Shown here: in pieces, positions 18,901-28,275 of the stretch
How the letters are laid out: each line of letters starts with the position of its first letter
Numbering within the stretch: position 1 is the stretch's first letter
Origin: JANQQC01 sp965262255
GTDB taxonomy: Bacteria > Pseudomonadota > Alphaproteobacteria > Caulobacterales > Hyphomonadaceae
Length of the DNA stretch: 64,000 nucleotides
Assembly: GCA_965262255.1 (NCBI GenBank)
Contig: OZ253505.1
Location: 1,426,001-1,490,000, forward strand
Direction of reading: 5' to 3'
Program-made: the position numbers and the translations under genes
Notes under the pieces: model-generated
Seen by the model: the letters and a program-made list of their open reading frames with translations, nothing else
Told to the model about the DNA's origin: nothing
Databases searched by the model: none

Positions 18901-19585
18901 TGTCTATCTTTTCTCCCGATGGAACTAACATCGTGTGCGCTTTCGCAAAATATAGTACGTCCGTGGCATTATCTTTGAGTTTATTCAATCCTGCCAATGC
19001 GCCGCGTCCTCCGCAGGCTTCAACCAGACGGTCTAAAGCATCGTCTGGTGCCGTGATGATCGCTTCATCACTAGCTTTCTTCCACAGTTTCTCTGCATCC
19101 TTCTCGTCAATTGTCTCGAACTGAGGTGCAATACCGGCCTCCGCAGGGAATCTTTGCAATACCCGGCCACAGAACGAATGAATTGTTTCTATTCGCAGGC
19201 CACCCGGCGTTTCCAAAGCCGTTGCGAACAATGCTCTTGCTCTGCGCAACTTTTCTGACGAATATTCGGCTCGTACCTTCCCCTCTAGCTTCGCCAATTT
19301 CGTTGATAGGTCAGATTGAGATAAAATCGACCATTCTCCGAGTGTTTCGAAAAATCGAGATAACATCTCGTTCGCGGCTGCCCGTGTATATGTTAGGCAA
19401 AGGATTGAATCGGGTTTTGCTCCTTCTAATAAAAGCCGTGCCACCCGATCAATTAGAACTTTCGTTTTTCCCGAGCCTGCATTCGCAGAAACCCACGCTG
19501 ACGTTTCAGGATTAGACGCATCGGCTTGCGCCTTGACGGCCGATTGATAAGCTGCTCGAATTTGATCCTGATCACCGTTCAACAC
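15938..19585 (-). CDS. addA: Double-strand break repair helicase-nuclease AddA
   Basis: The 1215-residue protein is the UvrD-like helicase subunit of AddAB, which resects double-strand breaks for RecA-dependent repair. Visible are Walker A (SANAGSGKTKVL, Lys40), the second UvrD motif LCLTYTRAAANEM, VLVDEAQDNSPDQW, the GDEKQSIYAFQGADP segment, VMTCHGAKGLQAPVVILPD and RLLYVALTRPQDRLI. A C-terminal nuclease domain carries GRVDRLV and IIDFKTNR. Length fits the family. It overlaps addB by 14 bases, giving tight coupling in the order tsaE-amgK-murU-addB-addA-trxA. Confidence 0.95.
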   Translation of the reverse strand: MLNGDQDQIRAAYQSAVKAQADASNPETSAWVSANAGSGKTKVLIDRVARLLLEGAKPDSILCLTYTRAAANEMLSRFFETLGEWSILSQSDLSTKLAKLEGKVRAEYSSEKLRRARALFATALETPGGLRIETIHSFCGRVLQRFPAEAGIAPQFETIDEKDAEKLWKKASDEAIITAPDDALDRLVEACGGRGALAGLNKLKDNATDVLYFAKAHTMLVPSGEKIDNLSEIDGHYGVSKSLGGTNVVDYASIRTQLNEVMEAPEQSIEEYLTQSMGIDFPVNELRDVAKKLELGKKIDTQTSQRLWLALDTNNLLERWEIYRSVFTTGAGVWRAGNPYTAMFAESEVSDLLQIKGETQGTEFLRVLEVDRDIKAIKTVERTWALLRVGIPALLKYESEKKRTACLDFGDLILRTRLLLENHEARDWVHYKLDGGIQHVLVDEAQDNSPDQWKLVRKLTEEFFAGADRDRFPTARTLFTVGDEKQSIYAFQGADPEQFKSNKQDYRERAEKFESPKMEMSFRSSPEILSFVDEVFGRNLFPDSSPFSLEPDEGELHHDAHRYNQPGCVELWDIVSPEEESEESIPWEAPLDFEGAKSPKTMLVQDLAEAVKQMIESGEQVWARQPDNQWQKRPMQYQDILILVRNRVGGLFDSIIRALKDRNLPVAGADRLTLTNHIGVQDCLNLMRFALLPEDDLTLAEILRGPFCDLVDDDNHLFPLAYDRNGQSLWSRLIEKRDDARFAKAYAFCSWLIAMKNEPPFEFLSSVLETPFDGSSDGWQNLARRLGAPAREPLEELLNRAAKHDEEQASGLQSFVAEMDKDSSQVKRELSAPDGEIRVMTCHGAKGLQAPVVILPDTTSAASTTGSELMMYSEGDDEEYKIPLWATNKKSDVGVTEIIRENLNERALREHRRLLYVALTRPQDRLIICGAWYGSKKSKTGYGKNCWYEHCMKAMEEKKISSIPKTLLNTKSAMFIGTPDNSEKSETREETSVLEEENVPSWLNANLDQGSKEVSTQTQGASTLRDAPVLVPFSGKQRTRGLNRGNAIHNLLEILPSIPVEERLGVAKMRVRKMKHFNDDEKEKIVSSTLEVLEHPTFAEVFAPDGRAEAPIIGSVEGLSGRMINGRVDRLVVREDIVHIIDFKTNRNPPKDESDVPLSYLVQMATYRAVLSQIYPKKDIKCTLLWTEGPKPMELSSKILDDILKNEIVTTHNAK

Positions 19586-22500
19586 TTTGACTCTCGCTAC
19601 CTGAACTATCAGTCTTCCATACCCATTCGTCTCTGCGGGCTAATCGGTTGAATCCGAAATCATACGTGATCCATTTCACTCTCGGGGCCGATAGATATGC
19701 GTGTTCCTCTGTTAGCGAATAACTATCAAGAAGTTTCTTCAAACCATTACGCGTTCGATCCATGATTTCTGATATAGGCACGTCTGCAAAAGGACTATTA
19801 GCAGACTCTCCGATAATCTTCACAGCGAACTTCGTTCCAACTTTTATGTAACCAAGTTTGGATACTTTTGTTGGAGAGAGACCTTCAATCTCTCCCTCGC
19901 TCGCAATGAGAGCGAGAAGTGGCATTTGCTGTTCTAGGCCAGCATTTATTTGAGGCTCTGAAGGCGGGTCTCCGGTCTTAAAATCGTAGATGGCGAGAGT
20001 ACCATCTTTAAGTTTGTCGATCCGATCTGCTTGACCTGAAACGGTAAATTCCGTTCCGTTAGATAGTATCAGTTTCCATTTGCCGTATGACTCTATGCCG
20101 ACCGTTCTTGTGTCTGGATCTTGCTCCGTCTGCCACTGTAAGTATCCATCACAGGCATTTCGGCGAACTGCCCATAACTGTTTTATTCTCGATTCTGGTA
20201 CGCCGGCTCGTTCAAAATCCTCCCTCATTAGTTGCAAGAGCCATTCTCTGTCTTTTATTCTGTTTTCTTTATTTTCTTCAAACCTTTGCAACGCGCTATG
20301 AACGGCTGTTCCGATTGGTCGCGCATCTATTTCAGCATCTAAAGGATCAAGTCGTAAAAGTTTGAGTACGTTCTCCGCGTATATTGCGTAGGGATCTCGT
20401 TGCAATACGTTAACGCGAGTAACTGACAATTTTGTTGGTCGCGCTTCCAGCGGTGGTCTAGGTTTAGGAATCGCGAAATCGGCATCCTCTTGTTTTGCTA
20501 ACTTGGTTAAACAAGAAGCCCAATTGACAGGATCCTTTTCTGGGGCGGGTTGAAAAGATTCTGTTGCTCCTTCTTTAGTCAAGGCTCCTTCTGCTAGCGT
20601 TCTTAACCGCCATATCCACCGTGAAGCGACGGCAGGACTGCCGTCTCGACGGCGGGTGTAGATGAGCGTTACATTTGGAGCGCAGGCTAGTTGCGAAAAA
20701 TCGTGAGCCGTCAACCCCAATCGATGTTCCGGATCACTCATACCGAGCTTCTGGTAAAACTGACGAGGAAGGAAACTTCCCGGCGTTGCTTGTCGGGGCC
20801 ATACTCCTTCATTGAGTCCGGCTAGAACGACCTTGTTTGCAGATTGCAAGCGAGCTTCCATCGCTCGCCATATTTCAATATTAGGTTGAAAATTGGGTTC
20901 CCTGCACTTCTGATCTTTCGCCATATCTCGGTAAATTTTTTGGAGATGCTCTGCTGTCCCCTCACTGACACAACTTACTATCTCCTCTAATTCCTCAATC
21001 ACATCGGCAAGTTTAGAGCCGTCGCGGCCTTTCCAAACCTCACTACCGTACCCAAGCAGGGTTTGCATGGCATCGACCCATTTTTCGCACAGCACGGAAA
21101 GTGGGCAATTATCGTTATCAAGAAAACTTACGCCGTCGAATGTTGACGCTTTCTCAAGCAAATCGATTAGTCTAAGTACTGCGAAGTTTGGTTTTCCTTC
21201 TGAACCTCGGCGTGATCTGTGAGATTGTCTATTAGGTATTCTTTTGTAACAGTCTCGCATTTGTGAAAGAGTATTCCATTGTCTTATTCCACGTAGAAAT
21301 TCTCGTTCAAACTTATTGAAATCTAGCCACTTGTCTTTCTCTTCTATATGGTCGGCAAAAAACTTATGCTTACAAAGTGACGCGATCTTAATAGGGCAAG
21401 AGGGATCGCGAAGCCAATCTATAACTAAATCAGCAAATGCGCCGGACGGAGTATTCAATAGGGGGATACCTCCGGCTGGTTTTACGAAAACATTCCAGCG
21501 TTTCAAATTGGCAACGGTTCGCCTTTCAAGAGTCTGATCGTTGGTTACAAGTACAGCATTCTGGTTTTTATGTTCCAACGTCTCTCTCAGTATCAAAGAC
21601 GCTATCCTTGCTTCATCGACCTCGTCGCGAGCTTCTATTAAAGTTAACCCTTTTAGTGCTTCCTTAGCGAATTCATCAACCTCCATATTCTCTCGATTAG
21701 CGAGATCTTTTACTCGGGATAGCCAGTCGGCGGTCTTATCGGGTGGAGCTAGAGACTCATTTATTAAAAGTCTTCGCGCTCTGTTGTCTGTGGAACTTAC
21801 CTCAGTAGGCCAGTTTTGAACTTTGTGAACATTGTCTAAACTTTCAACAAGGTCTATGAGAGTTTGAACAAACGCAAATTGAGGATGACCGGCAGAGTTC
21901 GCAATGGAAGTCCACGTGTCCGACGAAGCTTCTCTATCTAACCCAGGAAGTATGACTCTGCCCAACGGTAACTTAACAACCGCTGACATTAAAACGCGGC
22001 TCACCTTCGTTGAACCAGTTGAACCAGCGACGATCACTGGAAAATCCGGCGGGTTGTCTTCCCAACTTTTCGCTACCGCTTTCGCCACTTCTAATCGCCG
22101 TTCATGACGATCTGAAAATTCTTTCTCTTTCAAATGTTTTGGCCACGCTTCAATAATGATCTTGAGAAAGTCCAATGCATCCTTCCAATGGTTGGCTAGG
22201 TCAGCATCTATCTCTATCTCTGACAATTTTTTCCAATCAATAGCTCCATTAATCGTCGCCTGATCTAAAAGCGCCGCCAGTTCTTTCGCACAATTAATCG
22301 CAACAACCGGTGACTCTGTCCCTAACGCTTTCAGATAGGGAATACAAAGTTCTGCTAAAGTGCCGACTCTTTTTGCATTACTTATAGCCGGCGCTATTGG
22401 GGCTAAATGGGCTTCGGCAACGTTGAGCGGTTCGTCATCTTCAACGTTCCCCAAACCCCGTATTTCTGGAGCTATTATTGCTTTTCTTCCTACCGCCGCG

Positions 22501-22700
22501 TGTAACGCCTTGGCTAATGAAATTGCAGAACGATTATTGGGTACGTAGATTAATGTTTCCGCCAGAGCATCCGGCTTATTGTCGAGATCAAACTCCGAAA
22601 CTAGCGTCCGCGCTAGTGTGTCTAAAAATCCCACTCCGGGTGGAATTGTCAAGATTTTTTGTTGGGAACTTTCGTCAAAAACTTTCATACTACTGACCAT
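19572..22700 (-). CDS. addB: Double-strand break repair protein AddB
   Basis: The 1042-residue protein is the alphaproteobacterial-type AddB subunit, an inactive-helicase scaffold with a C-terminal nuclease. The N-terminal half has a degenerate helicase fold (ETLIYVPNNRSAISLAKAL). VVLAGLNEGVWPRQA is characteristic of AddB/RecC-like proteins. The nuclease motif is AIYDFKTGDPPSE near residue 890, preceded by GQADRID. It acts with AddA in end resection. The start may be the Met at residue 5 rather than the first. It overlaps murU by 11 bases and addA by 14, so all three are read as one transcript. Confidence 0.94.
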   Translation of the reverse strand: MVSSMKVFDESSQQKILTIPPGVGFLDTLARTLVSEFDLDNKPDALAETLIYVPNNRSAISLAKALHAAVGRKAIIAPEIRGLGNVEDDEPLNVAEAHLAPIAPAISNAKRVGTLAELCIPYLKALGTESPVVAINCAKELAALLDQATINGAIDWKKLSEIEIDADLANHWKDALDFLKIIIEAWPKHLKEKEFSDRHERRLEVAKAVAKSWEDNPPDFPVIVAGSTGSTKVSRVLMSAVVKLPLGRVILPGLDREASSDTWTSIANSAGHPQFAFVQTLIDLVESLDNVHKVQNWPTEVSSTDNRARRLLINESLAPPDKTADWLSRVKDLANRENMEVDEFAKEALKGLTLIEARDEVDEARIASLILRETLEHKNQNAVLVTNDQTLERRTVANLKRWNVFVKPAGGIPLLNTPSGAFADLVIDWLRDPSCPIKIASLCKHKFFADHIEEKDKWLDFNKFEREFLRGIRQWNTLSQMRDCYKRIPNRQSHRSRRGSEGKPNFAVLRLIDLLEKASTFDGVSFLDNDNCPLSVLCEKWVDAMQTLLGYGSEVWKGRDGSKLADVIEELEEIVSCVSEGTAEHLQKIYRDMAKDQKCREPNFQPNIEIWRAMEARLQSANKVVLAGLNEGVWPRQATPGSFLPRQFYQKLGMSDPEHRLGLTAHDFSQLACAPNVTLIYTRRRDGSPAVASRWIWRLRTLAEGALTKEGATESFQPAPEKDPVNWASCLTKLAKQEDADFAIPKPRPPLEARPTKLSVTRVNVLQRDPYAIYAENVLKLLRLDPLDAEIDARPIGTAVHSALQRFEENKENRIKDREWLLQLMREDFERAGVPESRIKQLWAVRRNACDGYLQWQTEQDPDTRTVGIESYGKWKLILSNGTEFTVSGQADRIDKLKDGTLAIYDFKTGDPPSEPQINAGLEQQMPLLALIASEGEIEGLSPTKVSKLGYIKVGTKFAVKIIGESANSPFADVPISEIMDRTRNGLKKLLDSYSLTEEHAYLSAPRVKWITYDFGFNRLARRDEWVWKTDSSGSESQSVER

Positions 22701-23412
22701 AGTAACTCAACCACACCTGAGCATCTTTTAGTGCAATAGGATCCCCGACGTGTAACCAAAAACGATCAATCGGCTTTCCATACAGCCGGCCGTACTCTAT
22801 CAATGTCTTCCATTTTTCGAGTACCGAAAATTTTCGCTCCGTCTCTGTGTCGTATATTCGCGGGTGTTCTATCCTATATCCGGAATACACGTAACGTCTG
22901 GACAGACTATTTTCCCTAGCAACTATTTTACCATTTTCGTTTATCTCAAAATCACCCTCCCCGCGATACCCTAGAGTTCGGAACCGATCTGCCAACAAGA
23001 GACCTATATCCATATCACCTTCGTTAAAGAATTTAACTAATTCCGAAAGGGGCTTGTGATCGGAAGGAAACCAAAAAGCGTCAGTGTTTGCGACAAATAT
23101 AGGACTGTCTCCTAAGTGCGGCCTTGCTTTCGCCAACGAACCCCCGGTATCAAGCAACTCTTCGCTTTCATCTGAAATTATCACCTCAATATCTGTTCGC
23201 CCGCTCAAGTAATCCACCAACTGGGTTGCGAGATAATGGACATTTACAACAACTCGAGACACTCCCACCCTGATTAAAGGCTCTAGCACCCATTCTATTA
23301 ATGGCCTTCCAGAAATTTCTATCATCGGTTTAGGTTTGTTTTGCGTCAATGGTAACATCCGTCGTCCCAAACCGGCCGCCAAAACCATAGCTGTATGGGG
23401 AACTTCTGTCAT
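22690..23412 (-). CDS. murU: MurU-like nucleotidyltransferase
   Basis: The 240-residue NTP-transferase has the sugar-phosphate nucleotidyltransferase signature AMVLAAGLGRRMLPLT followed by KPMIEISGRPLIEWVL. Its place directly after an aminoglycoside-phosphotransferase-fold kinase, with a 4-base ATGA overlap, matches the AmgK-MurU pair. Those enzymes convert recovered N-acetylmuramic acid to UDP-MurNAc, bypassing de novo synthesis and lowering fosfomycin sensitivity. The MurU assignment rests on context plus fold; another sugar-1-phosphate substrate is possible. Confidence 0.82.
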   Translation of the reverse strand: MTEVPHTAMVLAAGLGRRMLPLTQNKPKPMIEISGRPLIEWVLEPLIRVGVSRVVVNVHYLATQLVDYLSGRTDIEVIISDESEELLDTGGSLAKARPHLGDSPIFVANTDAFWFPSDHKPLSELVKFFNEGDMDIGLLLADRFRTLGYRGEGDFEINENGKIVARENSLSRRYVYSGYRIEHPRIYDTETERKFSVLEKWKTLIEYGRLYGKPIDRFWLHVGDPIALKDAQVWLSYYGQ

Positions 23413-24617
23413 AGGAATCCCTTATTTATTATGTTTGGCGATACCTTCTTTAACCAATTGTTGGCATCTACGAAATGTCGAAGGTTATAGGCAATATATT
23501 CTTGCGGGCGTTCAATCCACTGCTTGTACCGCATTTTGTTATCTCGAACACATAAACGGGAGAATACGCCCAAGATTCTAAACATGTTTAGCGTACCAAT
23601 TATCGTCAATCTCCGGTTAAACTCTTTTTCCGACGTTCCCATTTCTTCTAAGTATATGTGAACAGCTACCTTCGCTGGCCAAGGTTCAACGCGTCTGCGA
23701 ACGTCCTGCACCAGCATAGACATATCCCACGCATCCCAGCCTGCCACGGCATCTTGAAAATCTAAAAGCCCGATTTTCTTTATTCCACCACGCCTCGGTA
23801 ACCACATCAGATTTTGAGCGTGATAGTCCCTCACTGTGAACGCCCTCGGAAAGGTCATCGCTTCGTCGATAAGCTCGTCGCGAACGCTTTGCCAACCAGC
23901 ATCATCGGACGTAATGTTGGCCATATCGGGTTCTAGGCGCGGAAACCAATCTGCGAAGAGATCACATTGAGTTTTCAAAGCCAATCGATCAAATTCCTGT
24001 ATAGGCCAAGTTTCTCCATAACCTTCCACCACGTCCGGTATACCCGCCTGATGAATTTTCGCTAAAACTTTCACTGAATAATGGTGATAGGTTTCCTCTA
24101 ATTGTGGAACTTCTGCGATCATTCTTGCTATGTCATTACTTCCGAAATCCTCAACTATAGCGAGACCGAGCGACTTGTCGTACGCGTATATCTCCGGTAC
24201 CGTAAGGTCTAGATCGCGAAGGTATCCTGAAATAGCGATGAAAGCCTCCACTCGGCTGGCTGCTAATCGAGCACTCGCATTCCATCCCATTGACTGCCGT
24301 GTTTCCTCATCTGCTCCAACAGGGCAGGGCGAGTCTTCAACGAGAGGTGCATCCATCAAAATCCAACTTTCGTCTTCAATCGTCAGTCGTTCATAACGAC
24401 GTGTCGAGGCATCTTGCTCCAAAGGGGTTCGTTTCGCGTCACCCCATCCCGCTTTTCTCAAAAAGGACTCGATCTGCTCGAATCGCGTTTGGGATTCGCT
24501 TGGCTCGTCAGCGGTTTCTTCTGGACTTTCAATAAGAAAATCATGAACAGCTTCTTCGACTTCCTCGCCGTGAACATTCTTAATTAGTCTGTAATTTTTT
24601 TTTCGATGCCCGGTCAT
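23409..24617 (-). CDS. amgK: AmgK-like N-acetylmuramate/GlcNAc kinase
   Basis: The 402-residue protein has the aminoglycoside-phosphotransferase fold. The catalytic loop VRDYHAQNLMWL and the metal-binding LLDFQDAVAGWDAWD are intact. The N-terminal ~45 residues are a poorly conserved extension. AmgK phosphorylates C1 of recovered N-acetylmuramic acid or N-acetylglucosamine before MurU. It overlaps murU by four bases. It was formerly annotated as an aminoglycoside phosphotransferase, but the context argues against a resistance role. Confidence 0.82.
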   Translation of the reverse strand: MTGHRKKNYRLIKNVHGEEVEEAVHDFLIESPEETADEPSESQTRFEQIESFLRKAGWGDAKRTPLEQDASTRRYERLTIEDESWILMDAPLVEDSPCPVGADEETRQSMGWNASARLAASRVEAFIAISGYLRDLDLTVPEIYAYDKSLGLAIVEDFGSNDIARMIAEVPQLEETYHHYSVKVLAKIHQAGIPDVVEGYGETWPIQEFDRLALKTQCDLFADWFPRLEPDMANITSDDAGWQSVRDELIDEAMTFPRAFTVRDYHAQNLMWLPRRGGIKKIGLLDFQDAVAGWDAWDMSMLVQDVRRRVEPWPAKVAVHIYLEEMGTSEKEFNRRLTIIGTLNMFRILGVFSRLCVRDNKMRYKQWIERPQEYIAYNLRHFVDANNWLKKVSPNIINKGFL

Positions 24618-24704
24618 ATGACTTTCTTATCGCCCTTGTATGTTCAATGGTTGTCTTTAGGAAATTGATCGTTATCAAAGACTTGGCTTAGTTTATAGCA
24701 AACG

Positions 24705-25175
24705 CTATCGGTTTTTGAATTTAAGATTGTCTAATCGGTCATTCCACAACTCACCATGCGTTGTGAGTGTTGCTTCCCGACCGCCCTGAACAGAATTCGA
24801 TAAAACAACATCCAAGCGCTGTTCAGGTAGTCGGTCTTTTGCGCGTTCTGGCCATTCTACCAAAAAGACTGCATCCTCACTTTCTTCCCAACCGAGCTCA
24901 TCAAGTTCGTTAGGAGACTCGATTCTGTATAAATCAAAGTGACAGATTGTGAAACTATTCGTCTCATAAGTTTGGACTAAAGTATAGGTCGGACTCGGAA
25001 CTTCGGTATCAGCACCGCTAAAATATTGAACAAGTCCTCTTACCAAAGTTGTTTTTCCTGCTCCGAGATTACCATATAACGCTACTACATCGCCGGGCAA
25101 CAGCTGTTTCCCCAACTCCGATCCAAATTCTCGAGTTCTGGACTCGTTGGCAAGAAAGAAATTTTGCTTAGACAC
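24705..25175 (-). CDS. tsaE: tRNA threonylcarbamoyladenosine ATPase TsaE
   Basis: The 156-residue protein has the TsaE P-loop VALYGNLGAGKTTLVRGL, the VPSPTYTLVQTYE segment, HFDLYRIE and FLVEWPERA, all diagnostic for the family. TsaE is the ATPase of the TsaBDE complex that makes t6A37 in ANN-decoding tRNAs. It heads the minus-strand group that continues through amgK, murU and addBA, with an 87-base gap before amgK. Confidence 0.95.
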   Translation of the reverse strand: MSKQNFFLANESRTREFGSELGKQLLPGDVVALYGNLGAGKTTLVRGLVQYFSGADTEVPSPTYTLVQTYETNSFTICHFDLYRIESPNELDELGWEESEDAVFLVEWPERAKDRLPEQRLDVVLSNSVQGGREATLTTHGELWNDRLDNLKFKNR

Positions 25176-25280
25176 AGTTGCCAGTTTGATAAGTTGTTTT
25201 TTAGTTCAGCAAGAAAATTTTCTTGCATTACGTCCCCTAATAGTATTAATATAATAATCGCTATTAGAAGGATAATTACC

Positions 25281-26531
25281 ATGGCTGACGCAATTTCGCT
25301 TGAGTCTAGGATTCCAGATCCTTGGACCATACCTATTGATGAGATCGATGTAAGTAAAGCAGAACTTTTTGAAACGAATACACATGGCGAGTATTTTCGC
25401 CGTCTGCGTAAAGAAGCACCGGTACATTATTGTGCCAAAAGTGCTCACGGGCCTTATTGGTCTATCACAAAGTTTGATGACATCGTCGCAATAGACTCGG
25501 ATCCAAAGCATTTTTCCTCCGAAAAGAATATCGTTATCGGGGATGCTCCTGAAGATTTCGACACGCCGATGTTTATTGCTATGGATCCCCCCAAGCATGA
25601 TGTACAAAGAAAAGTTGTGCAACCGGGTGTGGCTCCTAGCCGGTTAACAGTTATCGAATCTCTAATTAGAGAACGCGTTAGTGAAATCCTTGATAGCCTC
25701 CCCGTCGGCGAAGAGTTCAACTGGGTTGAGTTAGTTTCAAAAGAACTCACCACGCAAATGCTGGCAACTCTATTCGACTTCCCTTGGGAAGATCGGCATT
25801 TACTACCCTATTGGTCAGATATAACTACGACTTCAGAAACGGTCGGCGCAGACGCTGATATGGAACACCGTAAACAAGAGCTTTTTAAGTGCTTAGAATA
25901 CTTTACACGGCTTTGGCATGAACGCGCCAATGCCCCGCCGCGACACGATTTCATCTCCCTGTTTGCTCATCACCCTGAGACCAAAGACATGGTTAACGAC
26001 CCTTTGGAACTTCTGGGAAACTTAATGCTGTTGATAGTGGGCGGTAATGACACAACACGTAATTCAATATCGGCTGGGGTGGTTGAGTTAAATCGTAACC
26101 CAGATGAATATACGAAACTGAAAGCCGACCCCTCAATCATTCCTAATATGGTTTCCGAAATTATCCGCTTTCAGACACCGCTCGCCCACATGCGCAGAAC
26201 CGCGACGGAAGATGTCGAATTTAGGGGCCACAAAATCAAAAAAGGGGATCGCGTCGTCATGTGGTATGTTTCCGGTAATCGTGATGAAGAGGCTATTGAG
26301 AATCCTGACTCTTTCATTATAGACAGGCCGAAAGCCCGTCATCATCTGTCCTTTGGATTCGGAATACACCGTTGTATGGGCAATCGTGTCGGCGAAATGC
26401 AACTTCGGATTCTTTGGGAAGAGATTATGAAGCGATTTGACAAGATAGAGATAACAGGACAACCTGAACGCGTTCTGTCTAACTTCGTGATGGGATACTC
26501 GAACGTTCCTGTTCGCGTTCACTCCGTCTAG
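25281..26531 (+). CDS. cyp153: Cytochrome P450, CYP153 family (alkane hydroxylase)
   Basis: The 416-residue soluble P450 has the I-helix GGNDTTRNS, the ExxR region EIIRFQTPLAHMRR and the haem loop FGFGIHRCMGNRVGE with the Cys ligand. QTPLAHMRRTA and the end LSNFVMGYSNVPVRV are typical of CYP153, whose members hydroxylate the terminal carbon of medium-chain alkanes and related compounds. The frame is open from 25164, but the ATG at 25281 is preceded by AGAAGGA and begins the family-like MADAISLE. Its ferredoxin reductase and ferredoxin follow directly, forming a three-component monooxygenase operon. Confidence 0.93.
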   Translation: MADAISLESRIPDPWTIPIDEIDVSKAELFETNTHGEYFRRLRKEAPVHYCAKSAHGPYWSITKFDDIVAIDSDPKHFSSEKNIVIGDAPEDFDTPMFIAMDPPKHDVQRKVVQPGVAPSRLTVIESLIRERVSEILDSLPVGEEFNWVELVSKELTTQMLATLFDFPWEDRHLLPYWSDITTTSETVGADADMEHRKQELFKCLEYFTRLWHERANAPPRHDFISLFAHHPETKDMVNDPLELLGNLMLLIVGGNDTTRNSISAGVVELNRNPDEYTKLKADPSIIPNMVSEIIRFQTPLAHMRRTATEDVEFRGHKIKKGDRVVMWYVSGNRDEEAIENPDSFIIDRPKARHHLSFGFGIHRCMGNRVGEMQLRILWEEIMKRFDKIEITGQPERVLSNFVMGYSNVPVRVHSV

Positions 26532-26566
26532 TAAAATTTTGGCTGACAAGAATAACCGCTCCAAAA

Positions 26567-27811
26567 ATGAACTGTCCCAATACCCAATCCATTGTGATTG
26601 TCGGTGGCGGCCAAGCTGGGGCACAAGCCGCTTATTCTCTGCGACAAGGCGGATACAAGGGAAGTCTAAGGATTCTCTGTGACGAGGGACATCTTCCCTA
26701 TCAAAGACCTCCTCTGTCAAAGGCTTATCTGAAGAACGATTTTGCGAGAGACCGGCTCTTTCTCAAACCCGAAAATTGGTATTTACAGAACAATGTTGAT
26801 TTGAATCTACAAACGCGGGCTAGCAAAATCGACAGGTCAAACCGCGTTATCCTCTGTGAGGATGGCTCAAAATTTTCCTACGACTTCCTAATTTTGGCTA
26901 CTGGCTCTAGACCACGAAAACTTCCCGTTTCAGGAAGTGACCTGAAACATATTTACGATCTGCGGGGAATAGATGATGTTGATCTTTTACGGAAGGCGAC
27001 CACACGCAATAATCGCTTGCTAATTGTGGGTGCTGGTTATATCGGACTTGAAGTTGCAGCAACAGCCTGTCGCCTCGGACTCGAAGTAACTGTAATTGAA
27101 ATGGCCGATCGAGTCCTCGAACGCGTAACTGCCCCGGTTATGAGTTCTTTTTTCACCAAACTTCATGAAAAACACGATGTGAAAATATTGACCAGTGTTC
27201 GGCTCGACCATTTTGAAGGCAAGGACGGTGCTGTACACTCTGCTGTTTTTGCAGACGGTTCTAAAATTCTGTGTAATTTGGTTTTGGTCGGAATAGGTAT
27301 CATTCCCAATACAGAGCTCGCTACCGAGGCTGGGATCGCTTGCAACAATGGAATACTAGTGGATAGACAGGCTAGAACTAATGATCCACGCATACTAGCG
27401 ATTGGCGACAATGCCAATCGGCCCCTTGTTCATTACGGACGCAAAGGGCGTTTAGAAAGTGTCCACAATGCCATAGAACAAGGAAAAATTGCCGCTACTA
27501 CGATTCTTGGCGAGCCTCATCCTGTTGAAGATTGTCCTTGGTTTTGGTCGGATCAATTTGATATCAAACTTCAGATCGCCGGATTATCTCAAGGTTATGA
27601 CGAGTTTGTCGTTCGCGGTGACGAAAATTCCGAAAAATTTGCTGTATTTTACTTAAAAAATGGTCGACTGATATCTACTGATGCTATCAACTCTCCTGCG
27701 GAGTTCTTGGTATCAAAAAAACTAATTATTTCTGGTGTAAATGTGGTATCTTCCGAATTGGAGGACACATCGATTCCGATGAAAGACATTCTCAACAGGT
27801 ATGCAATTTAA
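26567..27811 (+). CDS. Ferredoxin reductase (FAD/NADH) of the P450 system
   Basis: The 414-residue flavoprotein has an N-terminal FAD dinucleotide-binding motif (IVIVGGGQAGAQAA), the active-site-side YQRPPLSKAYL, ATGSRPR, and an NADH-binding motif (LLIVGAGYIGLEVAA). The second FAD segment is ILAIGDNANRP. This is the glutathione-reductase-fold class (rhodocoxin/putidaredoxin reductase type) that passes electrons from NADH to a 2Fe-2S ferredoxin. It starts 35 bases after the P450 and ends 14 bases before the ferredoxin. Confidence 0.93.
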   Translation: MNCPNTQSIVIVGGGQAGAQAAYSLRQGGYKGSLRILCDEGHLPYQRPPLSKAYLKNDFARDRLFLKPENWYLQNNVDLNLQTRASKIDRSNRVILCEDGSKFSYDFLILATGSRPRKLPVSGSDLKHIYDLRGIDDVDLLRKATTRNNRLLIVGAGYIGLEVAATACRLGLEVTVIEMADRVLERVTAPVMSSFFTKLHEKHDVKILTSVRLDHFEGKDGAVHSAVFADGSKILCNLVLVGIGIIPNTELATEAGIACNNGILVDRQARTNDPRILAIGDNANRPLVHYGRKGRLESVHNAIEQGKIAATTILGEPHPVEDCPWFWSDQFDIKLQIAGLSQGYDEFVVRGDENSEKFAVFYLKNGRLISTDAINSPAEFLVSKKLIISGVNVVSSELEDTSIPMKDILNRYAI

Positions 27812-27825
27812 GGAGACTAAAAGGC

Positions 27826-28146
27826 ATGGCTAGTATTACATTCATCGATTTTGGCGGTGAAAAAAGAACAGTTGAAGGAAAGAATGGGCAGTCCGTCATG
27901 GAAGCCGCTGTTGGTAACGGTGTGCCGGGGATTGATGCAGATTGCGGAGGAGCTTGTGCCTGTGCCACGTGCCACGTTTATGTTAATGAAGAGTTTCTAG
28001 GCAAGCTTAAGCCTCAAGACGACATGGAAATTTCAATGTTAGAATTTGCGGAAAACGTTAAGCCGAATTCGCGTTTGGCCTGTCAAATTAAGGTTTCAGA
28101 TGATCTTGATGGTTTGACTGTAACAACTCCTGAAAGCCAGCACTAA
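27826..28146 (+). CDS. 2Fe-2S ferredoxin of the P450 system
   Basis: The 106-residue protein is an adrenodoxin/putidaredoxin-type ferredoxin. The cluster ligands are visible as C-x5-C-x2-C in DCGGACACATCHVYV and the last Cys in RLACQIKV. It carries electrons from the preceding reductase to the P450. AAGGAG stands before the ATG. It is the last gene of the three-gene operon. Confidence 0.95.
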   Translation: MASITFIDFGGEKRTVEGKNGQSVMEAAVGNGVPGIDADCGGACACATCHVYVNEEFLGKLKPQDDMEISMLEFAENVKPNSRLACQIKVSDDLDGLTVTTPESQH

Positions 28147-28275
28147 AATTTTTTTCGGTCTTAATCTGCTCACCAAAAAAGTTGGCATACCGCTCAAAAT
28201 AAACAAAACCTTCACGGCGATTAGTTGCTGAAGACCAAAGCGTCGCTAGTCTTAATCATCCGAGGGATCGCTTTT

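Noticed and set aside
25164..25280. Upstream extension of the P450 frame
   Set aside because: It overlaps the divergent tsaE start, and the ATG at 25281 has a good ribosome site and a family-like N-terminus.
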